Source: Planctomycetota bacterium (GTDB lineage Bacteria > Planctomycetota > UBA8108). Taken from it: DNA of 12,848 bases. The notes beneath the pieces were generated by a model that saw only the letters and a list, made by a program, of their open reading frames with translations, ran no database searches and was not told where the DNA came from. The stretch spans positions 1 to 12,848 of the forward strand of contig JAFGKN010000630.1 in NCBI GenBank assembly GCA_016928605.1, in the 5' to 3' direction. Position numbers and translations under genes: made by a program. This document shows positions 1 to 7,776 of this stretch, piece by piece. The first letter of the stretch is position 1, and each line of letters opens with the position of its first letter.

Positions 1-1991
1 CCCGGCCCCGGCCAGTGCGGCACGTCGACGTCGAAGCCGTGCTCCAGCGGCGAATACGGTTCGTGTCCCAGGTGCCACTTGCCGAAGTGCCCCGTGGCGT
101 AGCCGGCGTCCTGGAGTCTCTCGGCCAGCGTGTAGTACTCGGTCTTCAGCCGCGTGACCGTGCTCGGCGAGACCGCCTTCATGGCCGGCGGAGCAGACTT
201 TCCCTCCGCCGCCTCCAGGACGACCTGCGGCAGGTGGCACGCCGGCGTCGTGATGCCGGTCCGCGCGGGGCTGAGGCCGGTCAGGATGCTCGCGCGCGTC
301 GGAGAGCAGAGCGGGCTGGCCGAGTAGGCCCGCGTGAAGGTCATCCCGCGCCGCGCCAGGCGCTCGACGTTCGGTGTCCGGTAGAACTTCGTGTGCCCGT
401 ACAGCGCGGTGTCCGCCCACCCGAGATCGTCCGCCAGGATGAAGACGACGTTGGGCTTTCCGCCGGCCGGCGATGGATCCGGGGATGGCGGGGAGGTCGA
501 CGCGCCCTCGAGCGCGGCGGGTTTCCCGGCGGCCGGCCGTGGATCCGACGAAGGCCCAGGGATCGGCCTCTCCTCGGCACCGGTTGGCCTCCCGCCAGCC
601 TGCGCCGGATTCGAGGATGGCGCCGCGATCGGCTTGCCGTCGAGGTAATGATCGAAGTAGCGCTCCCACACCGCGGCCATCTTCTGCGTGGCGAGGCCGG
701 GCGGATCCAGCTCGCCGGCCCACCTCGCGAGCTTGGTCTTCAGCCGCTGTGCGATGTCGGGATGCGCCGCGAGCAGGTTGTGCTTCTCCTCGCGATCCTC
801 CTCGAGGTCGAAGAGGTACTCGCGGGTCCCCCCGCGGAGGTACTTCCACCTGCCCTCGCGCACGGCCGACTGCGCGATCCACCGCCAGTAGAGAGCCTCG
901 TGCGGAGCGCCCTGCGTCTCGCCGCGCAGGTACGGCAGCAGGTTCACCCCGTCGAGCCTGGGATCCTCCGGCAGCCCCGCGAGCGCGAGAGCGGTGGCGG
1001 CCACGTCGAGCGAGATCACCGGATGGTCGTACCGCTGCCCCCCCGGGATGGTTCCCTTCCAGCAGACGACGAACGGCACGCGGATGCCGCCCTCGGCGAG
1101 CATCCCCTTCTCGCCGCAGAGCGGATCGTTCAGCGAGCCATCCCAGCCGGGCCCGCCTCCCGGCGCGTCGATCTTGTGGATCTTGAGCGGCGCTCCGTTG
1201 TCGCCCATGAAGAAGACCAGCGTCCTCTCCTCGAGGCCGTGCTCGCGCAGCGCGGCCACGATGCGCCCCACGCCGTCGTCGACCGCCGAGATCATCGCGA
1301 GGGCCTGCCGGCGGCGCTCCGGCATCGCTCCGGGGAAGCGCCGGAGATACTCCGGCGGCGCGTCCAGAGGGACGTGAGGCGCGCGGTATGCGCAGTAGAA
1401 GAAGAACGGTTCGCTCCGGTGCCGCTCGATGAAGGCGCACGCGGCGGCGCTGCACGCGTCGATGTGGTAGAGGCTCGAGCTCTCTGCGCCGGGCGCGCGA
1501 TCGTCACCGTCGAGATCGAAGTTCGCCCAGCCGGGCCCGTTGGCGTTCTTGGAGTACACGTCGTCGAAGCCGTGGCGGGCGATGGCCGGCGCCGGTCCGA
1601 GATGCCACTTGCCGGTCATGCCGGTCGCGTATCCGGCCTTCTTCAGCCGCTCAGCGATGGTCAGCTCCGCGTCGAAACCACCGAGCGCTTCGCCGTTGCT
1701 CTCGACGCCGAAGCGGTTCTGATAGCGTCCGGTCAGGAGCCCTGCCCGCGACGGCACGCACTGGGGCGCGGTCACGTACCCCGATGTCATCCGCACGCCG
1801 CCTGAGGCCAGCCGGTCGATGTGCGGCGTCCTGATATCGTCGAGCACGCCTTGACAGCCGAGGTCCGCGTAGCCGTGGTCGTCGGTGAAGATCACGAGGA
1901 GGTTGGGGCGATCGCTCGCGAGCCCATGCCCGCCGAGCGCCGCGATGACAAGGCTGATGACAAGAGCGCTGAGAACGACATACCGTTTCAT
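1..1991 (-). CDS. Secreted double-domain sulfatase (two Cys-type sulfatase modules in one chain), C-terminus off the window
   Basis: I translated the minus strand by eye from ATG 1991 to the window edge. It stays open for 663 codons. Residues 1-25 are a signal peptide (cleavage near HGLA/SD). Domain 1 (about 29-454) is a full arylsulfatase-type module: metal aspartates D37-D38, formylglycine motif C78-V-P-S-R82, GKWHLG at 127-132, H206, D264-N265 and K295. It ends in the usual tail (YLFDLEED, then HNLL). A Pro/Ala/Gly linker (about 455-512) leads to domain 2, with D521-D522, C562-S-P-T-R566 and GKWHLG at 637-642; the rest is cut off. Sulfatases of this family hydrolyse sulfate esters after the Cys becomes formylglycine. 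An in-frame ATG at 2000 is an alternative start. I chose 1991 because GGGATGG lies just upstream, although that ribosome site is weak. Probably transcribed after the barrel gene at 2092-4822. The substrate cannot be read from sequence. Confidence 0.93.
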   Translation of the reverse strand, partial: MKRYVVLSALVISLVIAALGGHGLASDRPNLLVIFTDDHGYADLGCQGVLDDIRTPHIDRLASGGVRMTSGYVTAPQCVPSRAGLLTGRYQNRFGVESNGEALGGFDAELTIAERLKKAGYATGMTGKWHLGPAPAIARHGFDDVYSKNANGPGWANFDLDGDDRAPGAESSSLYHIDACSAAACAFIERHRSEPFFFYCAYRAPHVPLDAPPEYLRRFPGAMPERRRQALAMISAVDDGVGRIVAALREHGLEERTLVFFMGDNGAPLKIHKIDAPGGGPGWDGSLNDPLCGEKGMLAEGGIRVPFVVCWKGTIPGGQRYDHPVISLDVAATALALAGLPEDPRLDGVNLLPYLRGETQGAPHEALYWRWIAQSAVREGRWKYLRGGTREYLFDLEEDREEKHNLLAAHPDIAQRLKTKLARWAGELDPPGLATQKMAAVWERYFDHYLDGKPIAAPSSNPAQAGGRPTGAEERPIPGPSSDPRPAAGKPAALEGASTSPPSPDPSPAGGKPNVVFILADDLGWADTALYGHTKFYRTPNVERLARRGMTFTRAYSASPLCSPTRASILTGLSPARTGITTPACHLPQVVLEAAEGKSAPPAMKAVSPSTVTRLKTEYYTLAERLQDAGYATGHFGKWHLGHEPYSPLEHGFDVDVPHWPGP
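453..617 (-). repeat. 66-bp degenerate tandem repeat encoding the linker between the two sulfatase domains
   Basis: Read on the minus strand, the linker contains three copies of an 11-residue core spaced exactly 22 residues apart: [11 protein letters not shown] at 459-469, [11 protein letters not shown] at 481-491 and [11 protein letters not shown] at 503-513. Two full 66-bp units (617-552 and 551-486) are followed by half a unit (485-453), which runs straight into domain 2. By eye the 33-base cores match about 67% (units 1 and 2) and 79% (units 2 and 3). The second halves of the units are poorly conserved. The composition suggests a flexible extracellular spacer. Confidence 0.7.
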
Positions 1992-2059
1992 GGTGTCCAT
2001 CCCGGTTGGATGCTTCGCCGGCGGGAGGGGGGAGAGCCGGCTGGTCATCTTCTACAGGA

Positions 2060-2094
2060 TGATCCTTCGCGAGACAATCCGGCGGGCAGGATCA
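2060..2094 (-). terminator. Weak inverted repeat just after the barrel gene
   Basis: TGATCCT (2060-2066) and AGGATCA (2088-2094) are perfect 7-base inverted repeats with a 21-base spacer. They abut the TGA of the frame-shifted C-terminus at 2092-2094. There is no T-run, and the loop is long, so a terminator role is doubtful. The gap to the sulfatase start is only about 100 bp, and otherwise I see nothing clear in it. The two genes may be read through together. Confidence 0.2.
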
Positions 2095-2301
2095 CCGCGT
2101 CTCCGCGCTCCGGCTCTCGATCACCATCCCCCCTTCGCGCGCGAGGGAGATCTCGTCGAAGTAGCCGCAGGAGTCCGCTGAACCCTTATCGAGCTTGCAC
2201 CAGCCCTTGACGGCCAGAGGGCGTCCCGCCTGCTCGGCAACGCCCGTCCACCTCGCCTCCAGGTCGGTCCACCGCAGGTCGGCCCCGATGACCCTCTCCT
2301 T
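2092..2301 (-). pseudogene. Displaced C-terminal segment of the barrel protein (after a +1 frameshift)
   Basis: This frame encodes about 69 residues that look like genuine protein: RVIGADLRWTDL, then GRPLAVKGWCKLDKGSAD and YFDEISLAREGG, then TGA at 2092. The main frame over the same bases gives low-complexity Arg/Gly text. Skipping one base at about 2302 joins C840-E to ERVIGADLRW and gives a full protein of about 910 residues. The segment looks like the last strands of a beta-rich domain. It may reflect an assembly error, most simply one extra A in GCGAAGGAG, or a real mutation. It is not an independent gene: the residues upstream of the junction in this frame look non-coding. Confidence 0.65.
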
Positions 2302-4822
2302 CGCACGGCTCCACCTCCAGGGCCTGGAGGCAGGCCTCCGTCCCCTCGAGACCCGAGAAGCGCAGCGACAGCATGCCGTGGGCGGGGCGGACGTCGGGAA
2401 AGACGAGGTCGAGAGCCCTGAAGATGCCGCCGGCCGCATCCCGCACGCGGATGGCCTCGACGATCTCCTCCTCGTTCAGAGAGACCTTGAACAGCCCGGG
2501 CGTGTTCGTGTCGGCGAAGAGAAGTCTCAGCCGGTACAGCCCGGGGCCGACGGTCAGATGCACGCGGAAGTCCCTGCCGTGGATCCCGTAGCGGTAGAGC
2601 TCGGGGTCGGCGGTGCCAGCGATCGTGATGCTCCGCCGGTCCATGTAGAGCGCTCGCTGGACCGAATCGGCGCCGCGCCCCAGCCGGATGACGAACTCCA
2701 TCCCCGGCCGCCACGCCTTGCCGCGAGAGTCGACGTGGTCCTCGCGGCCCGTGTAGCCGAAGATCATCCGCTGAGCAACGCGTGGACCGCCGCCCGATCC
2801 GGACGGAGCGCGCCCGGTGGCGGCGCAGTACTGCACGGCGTCGATGGAGATGGAGGCACCGGCCGCGAGAGGGTTTCCCGTACCGCGCGCCACCACCGCG
2901 ATGGTGTGCTCGCCATCCTCGAGGCCGCTCCGGCTGTAGAGCACCTGCTGGTGGCGCGGGGCGGGTGTCCAGCAGTCGATGCGCGTGAGCTGCCGGACTC
3001 CGTCGAGGAGCACGTCGGCCTGACCGCCCGCGGGCCCGGTCGATCCGATGATCCTGACCTGATGGCCGGCGAAGACGAGCTCCGCGCGCGCTCCCGCCTC
3101 CTCCGCAGCGTGGAGGCTCCGCCCGCGCGCCGCCGCGTGCGAGATGGCCTTCCACGCGCCGTGATACACGAGATCCTCGTCCTCGACCGCGGTCTGGGGA
3201 TCGTCGCCGCGGATCACCACGTCGCGGGCGCCGTCGTGGCGGATCCGCGCGATGACGTCGCCTCCGCCGGCCGGAGCGATCGTGTAGCCGCTCCGCTCGA
3301 GATCGCCGCGGCGCTCGAGCGCAACGCCGCCAGCCTCCACCGCCGCCGGAGCGAACGAGAGCCGGACGACCTCGGTCACGCCCGGCGGAGCATCGAACGT
3401 GGAGTACGAGATCCTCCCCTTGTCGTAGACGACGTCGGTCACCACGGAGGTGCTGTCCACGATGTGATTCTCGCGAGGAGGTGCCCAGAGCTCGGGCAGG
3501 AGCGCCATGGCCTTCAGGATCTGGCAGAGGGGCCAGGGATGGGCCAGGTTCAGCCATTCGCCGGCGGCCACGACCTCTCCATCGATGCCGTCGAGAACGA
3601 CTCCCGTCGTGCGGCTGTCGTATGTCGCCATGAGCATCATGCGCCGGCCGATCTCGAGCGCCCGCGCATCGCCCGCGAGGCGGCCGTACATCAGAAACGC
3701 GGGGGCGTACGTGTACTGGTTGTACGACAGCGAGGTCCCGCAGCAGATGGAGGACTCCGGGATAGCCCAGGCACCGCTGTAGACGCCGCCGCGGGATGCG
3801 GGATCCACGCCGTTGCGGTTGAAGGGCAGGGTCAGGATGTTGCGCGCGTCGGTCCGCCACCCGGGAAACGCGTCCGGGTGATGCAGGATGTACTCGCAGA
3901 TCCACGGCACGACGCCGCAGGTGAGGGCGCCTTCCATGTCCCAGTAGTGCCGGCCCCAGACCTCGTTCTCCGTCCAGCGGGGCAGCAGGTTGTCGCGGAG
4001 GTAATCTCGCGCGGCATCGCGCGCCCTGACGATCGCGTCGTCCCGCCCCGCGTGCCCGAGGGCGATGAGCTCGTCCAGGAACTCGGCGATGAGCGCGACG
4101 CCTCCCGTCAGCTCGTCCGACCACATCTTGTGCTGCGGGCTCATGTACCGGTTCCAGGGCGGCAGCGAGGGATCGCCGAGGTTGCACTCGCGCGCGAACA
4201 CGTCTCCCCAGTGCTTCGCGGCGTCCAGGTAGCGCGCCGTGCCGGTCAGCTTGAAGGCGCGCAGCACCTCGACGCCCAGATACGCGCAGAGATCGAGCTG
4301 GTTGGGCACGTCCGGGTCGGCGCGACCGTATCCCTTGCCCCGCGTGGGAGTGGCGATCGGAAACGACGGCCACGGATGGTCAGTGCTCGTCAGACACCAG
4401 TCGAGCACGTAGTCCACGGTGAGCGGTATGTAGACGAAGGCCAGCGGATCGCCGCTGTAGCGGTAGTGCGCCGTGAGCCCCTGGATGATGCTCAGCGCCC
4501 GCTGGCCCAGATCGCCGCACATCCAGGGATGCGTGGGCGGGATCGCGATCGTTCCGTCATCCGCGATCTTCCAGTGCGTGTTGTAGATGATGTGCGGCGC
4601 CGCCAGCACGGCGCCGTCAGCATCGACCCAGGGATACCTCTTGTAGAGCTCCACCGCGAAGCGCAGGCGCTCGTCGAGCTGGCCGTTGCGGCCCTTGTAC
4701 CAGGGAGCGATCACGCCGTGGTCATCCTCCGCGACGGCGTGGGCGTAGTAGCGCTTCTCCGCTCCCTCGAGCGCGGCGCTCGAGAGAACGGCCAGCACGG
4801 CGATGAGGGCTGTCCGGTGCAT
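2186..4822 (-). CDS. Secreted alpha/alpha-barrel-like carbohydrate-active protein with CBM-like and malectin-like domains (3' end frame-shifted)
   Basis: The ORF gives 878 residues from ATG 4822. Residues 1-21 are a signal peptide (LEGA/EK). About 22-470 is helical, Trp-rich sequence of the six-hairpin glycosidase / alpha-alpha toroid type. Landmarks are WDMEG at 294-298 and ESSICCGTS, with C360-C361. I cannot assign a glycosidase or lyase family, and the catalytic residues are unidentified. About 552-667 looks like a beta-sandwich carbohydrate-binding module (GAW start, IDAVQY end). About 686-838 resembles malectin (YGIHGRDF, then LRLLFADT). The in-frame residues after about 841 look like wrong-frame sequence; the natural end continues at 2301-2092 in another frame. 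The start is set by a good ribosome site and signal peptide; the same frame is open upstream to 5290 but looks non-coding there. Likely role: secreted attack on, or binding of, complex carbohydrate alongside the downstream sulfatase. Confidence 0.85.
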   Translation of the reverse strand: MHRTALIAVLAVLSSAALEGAEKRYYAHAVAEDDHGVIAPWYKGRNGQLDERLRFAVELYKRYPWVDADGAVLAAPHIIYNTHWKIADDGTIAIPPTHPWMCGDLGQRALSIIQGLTAHYRYSGDPLAFVYIPLTVDYVLDWCLTSTDHPWPSFPIATPTRGKGYGRADPDVPNQLDLCAYLGVEVLRAFKLTGTARYLDAAKHWGDVFARECNLGDPSLPPWNRYMSPQHKMWSDELTGGVALIAEFLDELIALGHAGRDDAIVRARDAARDYLRDNLLPRWTENEVWGRHYWDMEGALTCGVVPWICEYILHHPDAFPGWRTDARNILTLPFNRNGVDPASRGGVYSGAWAIPESSICCGTSLSYNQYTYAPAFLMYGRLAGDARALEIGRRMMLMATYDSRTTGVVLDGIDGEVVAAGEWLNLAHPWPLCQILKAMALLPELWAPPRENHIVDSTSVVTDVVYDKGRISYSTFDAPPGVTEVVRLSFAPAAVEAGGVALERRGDLERSGYTIAPAGGGDVIARIRHDGARDVVIRGDDPQTAVEDEDLVYHGAWKAISHAAARGRSLHAAEEAGARAELVFAGHQVRIIGSTGPAGGQADVLLDGVRQLTRIDCWTPAPRHQQVLYSRSGLEDGEHTIAVVARGTGNPLAAGASISIDAVQYCAATGRAPSGSGGGPRVAQRMIFGYTGREDHVDSRGKAWRPGMEFVIRLGRGADSVQRALYMDRRSITIAGTADPELYRYGIHGRDFRVHLTVGPGLYRLRLLFADTNTPGLFKVSLNEEEIVEAIRVRDAAGGIFRALDLVFPDVRPAHGMLSLRFSGLEGTEACLQALEVEPCEGEGHRGRPAVDRPGGEVDGRCRAGGTPSGRQGLVQAR

Positions 4823-4829
4823 CGCGCTT

Positions 4830-4836
4830 TCCTCTT
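4830..4836 (-). promoter_or_regulatory. Ribosome binding site that fixes the start of the barrel gene
   Basis: On the minus strand AAGAGGAA (GAGG at 4834-4831) lies eight bases before the ATG at 4822. This is a good Shine-Dalgarno match directly before a codon that opens a typical signal peptide. It rejects the longer in-frame start at 5290. Confidence 0.65.
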
Positions 4837-4926
4837 TGTACTCCTGGGCGGTGGCCGCGAGACGCCGCGCGGCTCTCCGGCGCTGATGGCCGGCATCCAC
4901 CGCTGCAGGAGAGGCGCAGCCAGCGA

Positions 4927-4955
4927 ATCGTATCCCTCCCGGCCGGGGGAGACAA
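4927..4955 (-). promoter_or_regulatory. Candidate sigma70-type promoter for the minus-strand pair
   Basis: On the minus strand TTGTCT (4955-4950) and TACGAT (4932-4927) are separated by exactly 17 bases. Each matches its consensus hexamer at 4 of 6 positions. Transcription would begin near 4920, giving a leader of about 98 bases before the ATG at 4822. Matches of this quality also occur by chance. Confidence 0.35.
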
Positions 4956-5045
4956 CGCCCGGCGGCAAGACCTTCCCCCCGCCCGGCTCTGCGCCGGCCG
5001 GTGCCCATCCCGAAAAAACACGTCACACCCCGCTCGCCGCCGGTG

Positions 5046-5085
5046 TTCTCGGCTGGTGAGGCCGCGAAGGAACGGCCTCCGAGAA
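5046..5085. promoter_or_regulatory. Strong bulged inverted repeat in the divergent region
   Basis: TTCTCG (5046-5051) pairs with CGAGAA (5080-5085), and GAGGCCG (5058-5064) pairs with CGGCCTC (5073-5079). Together they form a 13-bp stem with a six-base bulge (GCTGGT) on the 5' side and an eight-base loop. There is no T-run. It lies about 90 bases before the protease start, so it could be a leader RNA structure or an operator-like site. Its function is unknown. Confidence 0.5.
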
Positions 5086-5175
5086 GCGCGCCCCTGACCA
5101 TGCGGTCACGGCAAGGACCCGGCCGCGCTGGCTCGAGAGTCGAATCAGCGCCGGGTCTCTGGGAGTTACAGAGCC

Positions 5176-7644
5176 ATGAGAGACACCACGAGTTTTCACA
5201 CGCGCCTTCCGGCGGGCACCCTCGCCGTCCTCGCGCTGTCATTCGGCCTTGCGGGCGCGCTCCGCGCCCAGTCATCGGCCTGCATGCCATCCTCCGAGAA
5301 GGATCCCGTGGCGCGCGAGGCGCCGCACTTCCGGAGAGGGGACTCCAACGGGGACGGCCGGCAGGACATCTCCGACGCGCTCGCCACGCTCTCCTTCCTC
5401 TTCCTCGGCAGAGACTCGCCGGGCTGCCTCGATGCGGCGGACACCAACGACGACGGCGCAGTGGATATCACGGATGCCATCCGGCTTCTCGCGTTCCTCT
5501 TCCTTGGAGCCGCTCCGCCGCCCGGCGGGCTCGAGTGCGGCCCCGACGAGACGCCCGACGGTCTCGACTGCAGAGATCCCTCTCCGTGCGCCCAGACCGC
5601 CGACCCGCCGGACGCCGACGAGCTGGACCTGCTCTCGCGTCCGCCGCCGGAGATTCCGCCCGGCGCGCGCCTCCCGTCCACTCCGACCCGGCTCGCGATC
5701 TCCCTGGCGGCCGGCAGGCCTCGCCTCCTCGGGCCGGAGGGCGAGGGATCCTCGGTCCGCGAGGAGCGGCTTCAGGCCGACGGGACCTGGAGCGTCGAGG
5801 AGGGGAAGAGCCTTGCACCCGGCCGCCCCGGCGCTCCCGACATCGCGCGCCGCGTGGTCGATGTCCTCCTGCCCTTCGACGCGGATGTGCGCACCTTGAA
5901 CGTCTGGATCGATCTCGACCGGCTCGACCGCCGGCTTCTTCCAGTCGGCCCGCTCGAGGTCCGGCGCGTGGGCGAGGTGGGCTACTACGATCCCGAGAGC
6001 GAAAGGGTCCGGCGGCTGCTCGCGGACGAGCTCTACGACTCGCCCGGCGACGATACGTTCGTCGAAGGACGCGACGAGCTCTGGCCGCCTCACGTCGTCG
6101 ACGTGGTCGGATTCTCCTCGAGACGGCAATACCTCTACGTGCGCCTGCTCTTCAGCCCCTTCCAGTGGAATCCACGGACGCAGCAGCTGTTCGAGATCCG
6201 CGATGTCGCGTTGACCCTCAGCTGGGAGCGGTCCCGCTTGAACCCAGCGTCGGCCGCGATGAGGCTGAGCGATCCCGCCCGCATCGAGGAGCGCGAGACA
6301 TCCTTCTACAACTGGCTGGCGGCCCGGGAGTGGTACGATCTCGCCGAGGGTTTCGAGCGCGAAGGCAGCTACGACTACGTGATCATCACCTCGCGCAGCG
6401 TCAAGACGAACTGCAGCCAGCTGAGCAGCTTCAAGACCCACAAGGAAGGCCAGGGACACACCGTGGCGATTCTCAGCGTGGAGACGATCGAGGCCTTCTA
6501 TCCCGCTCCCGAGCGAGCGGACAGCATGCGCGAGTTTCTGCGGGACAAGTACCAGGAATGGGGCATCGAGTGGCTTCTCCTCGTCGGCGATCCGGATCCG
6601 TATGATCAGTGCGAAGGAGCCGCCGACGCCGTCGGCAGCGTGCCCATGAAGATGGCCTGGCCGCGCGGCGACGGCTACCTCGGCCTGGACGAGGACGGAG
6701 AAGCTGTCTACGGATTCTGCCCCACGGACCACTACTTCGGCGATCTTTCGGCGGACTGGGATGTGGACGGCGACGGCTACGCTGCCTCCAGCGACGACTA
6801 CGACGTGGTCAGCGTGGGCGTGCACGCTGGCGGTTCCGACTACTACGTGTACCGGAACCTCTACGGTCTCGATTTCGACATGGAGCTGAAGGTCGGGCGG
6901 ATCCCGTTCGACGATGTCTCCAGGATCGACGCCGTGCTCGACCGGACCATACAGTACCAGGTCAACTCGAGCAGCCCGTCGAGCGGCCGCAGCCGCGTGT
7001 ACCTCGCGTGCAGCTTCCTCGACAGCTCGACAGACACGGCCTGTCTCGGACGCCAGCTCCACCACGAGGTCCTCGATCCCCTCGGCCTGAGCACGTTCAC
7101 CTTCTATCAGGACGCATCGATCTTCTCCGCGTCGCACACGCTCGAAAACACGGCGCTCATCGACGAGTGGCAGAGCCGGTCGGCGGGGCTCGTGCTCTGG
7201 GCGGGTCACGGGAGCTCGACGCGGACGCGCATAGGCTACGAGGAAGGCGGAGTGGAGCACTGGGACGGAACGATCATGGACACCGCCTCGGCCCCTGGCC
7301 TCGTCGACGGGCCGGATCCCTTCGTGTTCCAGACCTCGTGCAGCAACGGCCGGCCGGAGTACGCCGAGAACCTGGCGCACACGATGCTCCATGATTCCGC
7401 GGTGGGGACCGTGGCGGCGAGCCGTCACTGCTACTATACCGTGGGCCAGGACGCGTTTGGCAGCTCTCACACCTGCAGCGATGTGGCCTACCGCGCCATG
7501 AAGTGGGTGGCGAACGGGAGCTCGGCAGGGCGGTCGATGCAGATCATGCGAGAGACCGGCCATCCGGGCGACGACTGGTGGATGGTCCACAACCTGCTCA
7601 CCTTCAACTTCTACGGCGATCCCAAGGGACGCTTCCAGCACTGA
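5176..7644 (+). CDS. Secreted C25 (gingipain-family) cysteine protease with N-terminal dockerin-like module
   Basis: 822 residues. Residues 1-31 are a signal peptide (ALRA/QS). Residues 52-138 hold two EF-hand/dockerin-like motifs: D56-S-N58-G-D60-G with D64, and D89-T-N91-D-D93-G with D97. Each is followed by a FLFLG helix, and the module ends in a Cys-containing tail. About 190-355 is beta-rich and ends with a segment resembling the C25 propeptide (YLYVRLLF, then FQWNP). About 399-820 is the peptidase domain: YDYVIITS, LLLVGD, W-A-G-H678-G-S-S as the likely catalytic His, and Q-T-S-C722-S-N-G as the likely catalytic Cys. C25 enzymes cut proteins outside the cell and are made as zymogens. 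The protein ends right after the catalytic domain, with no C-terminal sorting module. GGGAG lies ten bases before the ATG. The next gene carries the same dockerin-like module. Cleavage specificity is not inferable. Confidence 0.92.
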   Translation: MRDTTSFHTRLPAGTLAVLALSFGLAGALRAQSSACMPSSEKDPVAREAPHFRRGDSNGDGRQDISDALATLSFLFLGRDSPGCLDAADTNDDGAVDITDAIRLLAFLFLGAAPPPGGLECGPDETPDGLDCRDPSPCAQTADPPDADELDLLSRPPPEIPPGARLPSTPTRLAISLAAGRPRLLGPEGEGSSVREERLQADGTWSVEEGKSLAPGRPGAPDIARRVVDVLLPFDADVRTLNVWIDLDRLDRRLLPVGPLEVRRVGEVGYYDPESERVRRLLADELYDSPGDDTFVEGRDELWPPHVVDVVGFSSRRQYLYVRLLFSPFQWNPRTQQLFEIRDVALTLSWERSRLNPASAAMRLSDPARIEERETSFYNWLAAREWYDLAEGFEREGSYDYVIITSRSVKTNCSQLSSFKTHKEGQGHTVAILSVETIEAFYPAPERADSMREFLRDKYQEWGIEWLLLVGDPDPYDQCEGAADAVGSVPMKMAWPRGDGYLGLDEDGEAVYGFCPTDHYFGDLSADWDVDGDGYAASSDDYDVVSVGVHAGGSDYYVYRNLYGLDFDMELKVGRIPFDDVSRIDAVLDRTIQYQVNSSSPSSGRSRVYLACSFLDSSTDTACLGRQLHHEVLDPLGLSTFTFYQDASIFSASHTLENTALIDEWQSRSAGLVLWAGHGSSTRTRIGYEEGGVEHWDGTIMDTASAPGLVDGPDPFVFQTSCSNGRPEYAENLAHTMLHDSAVGTVAASRHCYYTVGQDAFGSSHTCSDVAYRAMKWVANGSSAGRSMQIMRETGHPGDDWWMVHNLLTFNFYGDPKGRFQH

Positions 7645-7673
7645 TCGAAGAGGAGGCGCCCCGCCAGCAATCT

Positions 7674-7719
7674 CGGGCGGCCTGCCTGCCCTCGCGGCGG
7701 AAAGGCGGCCCGACTTTTT
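7674..7719 (+). terminator. Possible intrinsic terminator after the C25 protease gene
   Basis: CGGGC-G-GCC (7674-7682) pairs with GGC-G-GCCCG (7704-7712): eight base pairs with one G/G mismatch and a 21-base loop. AC and five T residues follow (7715-7719). The T-run and the position 30 bases after the stop favour a terminator. The long loop and the mismatch weigh against it. Confidence 0.4.
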
Positions 7720-7720
7720 C

Positions 7721-7749
7721 ATGACCGCCACCCCCTCGTGGCGTACAAT
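7721..7749 (+). promoter_or_regulatory. Candidate sigma70-type promoter for the FG-GAP protein gene
   Basis: ATGACC (7721-7726, 4 of 6 to the -35 consensus) and TACAAT (7744-7749, 5 of 6 to the -10 consensus) are separated by exactly 17 bases, just after the terminator-like hairpin. Transcription would start near 7756, leaving a leader of about 67 bases. This also argues against a start codon at 7721, which would lie inside the promoter. Confidence 0.5.
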
Positions 7750-7776
7750 CCATCTCAGTTTTCTGCTTGGAAATCC

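Larger units (their letters stand above)
4823..5175. other. Divergent intergenic region between the barrel gene and the C25 protease gene
   Basis: This 353-bp region separates two divergently transcribed secreted-protein genes. Short ORFs crossing it have no recognisable protein character and look like GC-driven shadows. It holds a ribosome site and a candidate promoter for the minus-strand gene, a strong bulged hairpin at 5046-5085, and GGGAG at 5161-5165, ten bases before the ATG at 5176. I could not find a convincing plus-strand promoter. Confidence 0.6.

Noticed and set aside
15..1805. Plus-strand ORF of 596 codons opposite the sulfatase
   Set aside because: Arg-rich, low-complexity translation with no motif. 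The minus strand encodes clear sulfatase motifs over the same bases.
2028..2053. Pair of GCCGGC hexamers between the barrel gene and the sulfatase
   Set aside because: Self-complementary GC hexamers are expected by chance at this GC content, and there is no T-run.
3720..3760. C360-C361 motif as evidence of a GH127-type cysteine glycosidase
   Set aside because: Only a short resemblance. The other conserved residues of that family were not recognised, so no family was assigned.
2121..4373. Alternative minus-strand frame of 750 codons within the barrel gene
   Set aside because: Strongly Arg-rich throughout. It competes with a frame showing a signal peptide and domain order.
2195..5059. Plus-strand ORF of 954 codons opposite the barrel gene
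   Set aside because: An antisense shadow of high-GC coding sequence with no signal peptide or domain. The minus strand has a ribosome site, a signal peptide and recognisable domains.
5272..7731. Minus-strand ORF of 819 codons opposite the C25 protease
   Set aside because: No protein-like features. The plus strand carries the catalytic His and Cys motifs.
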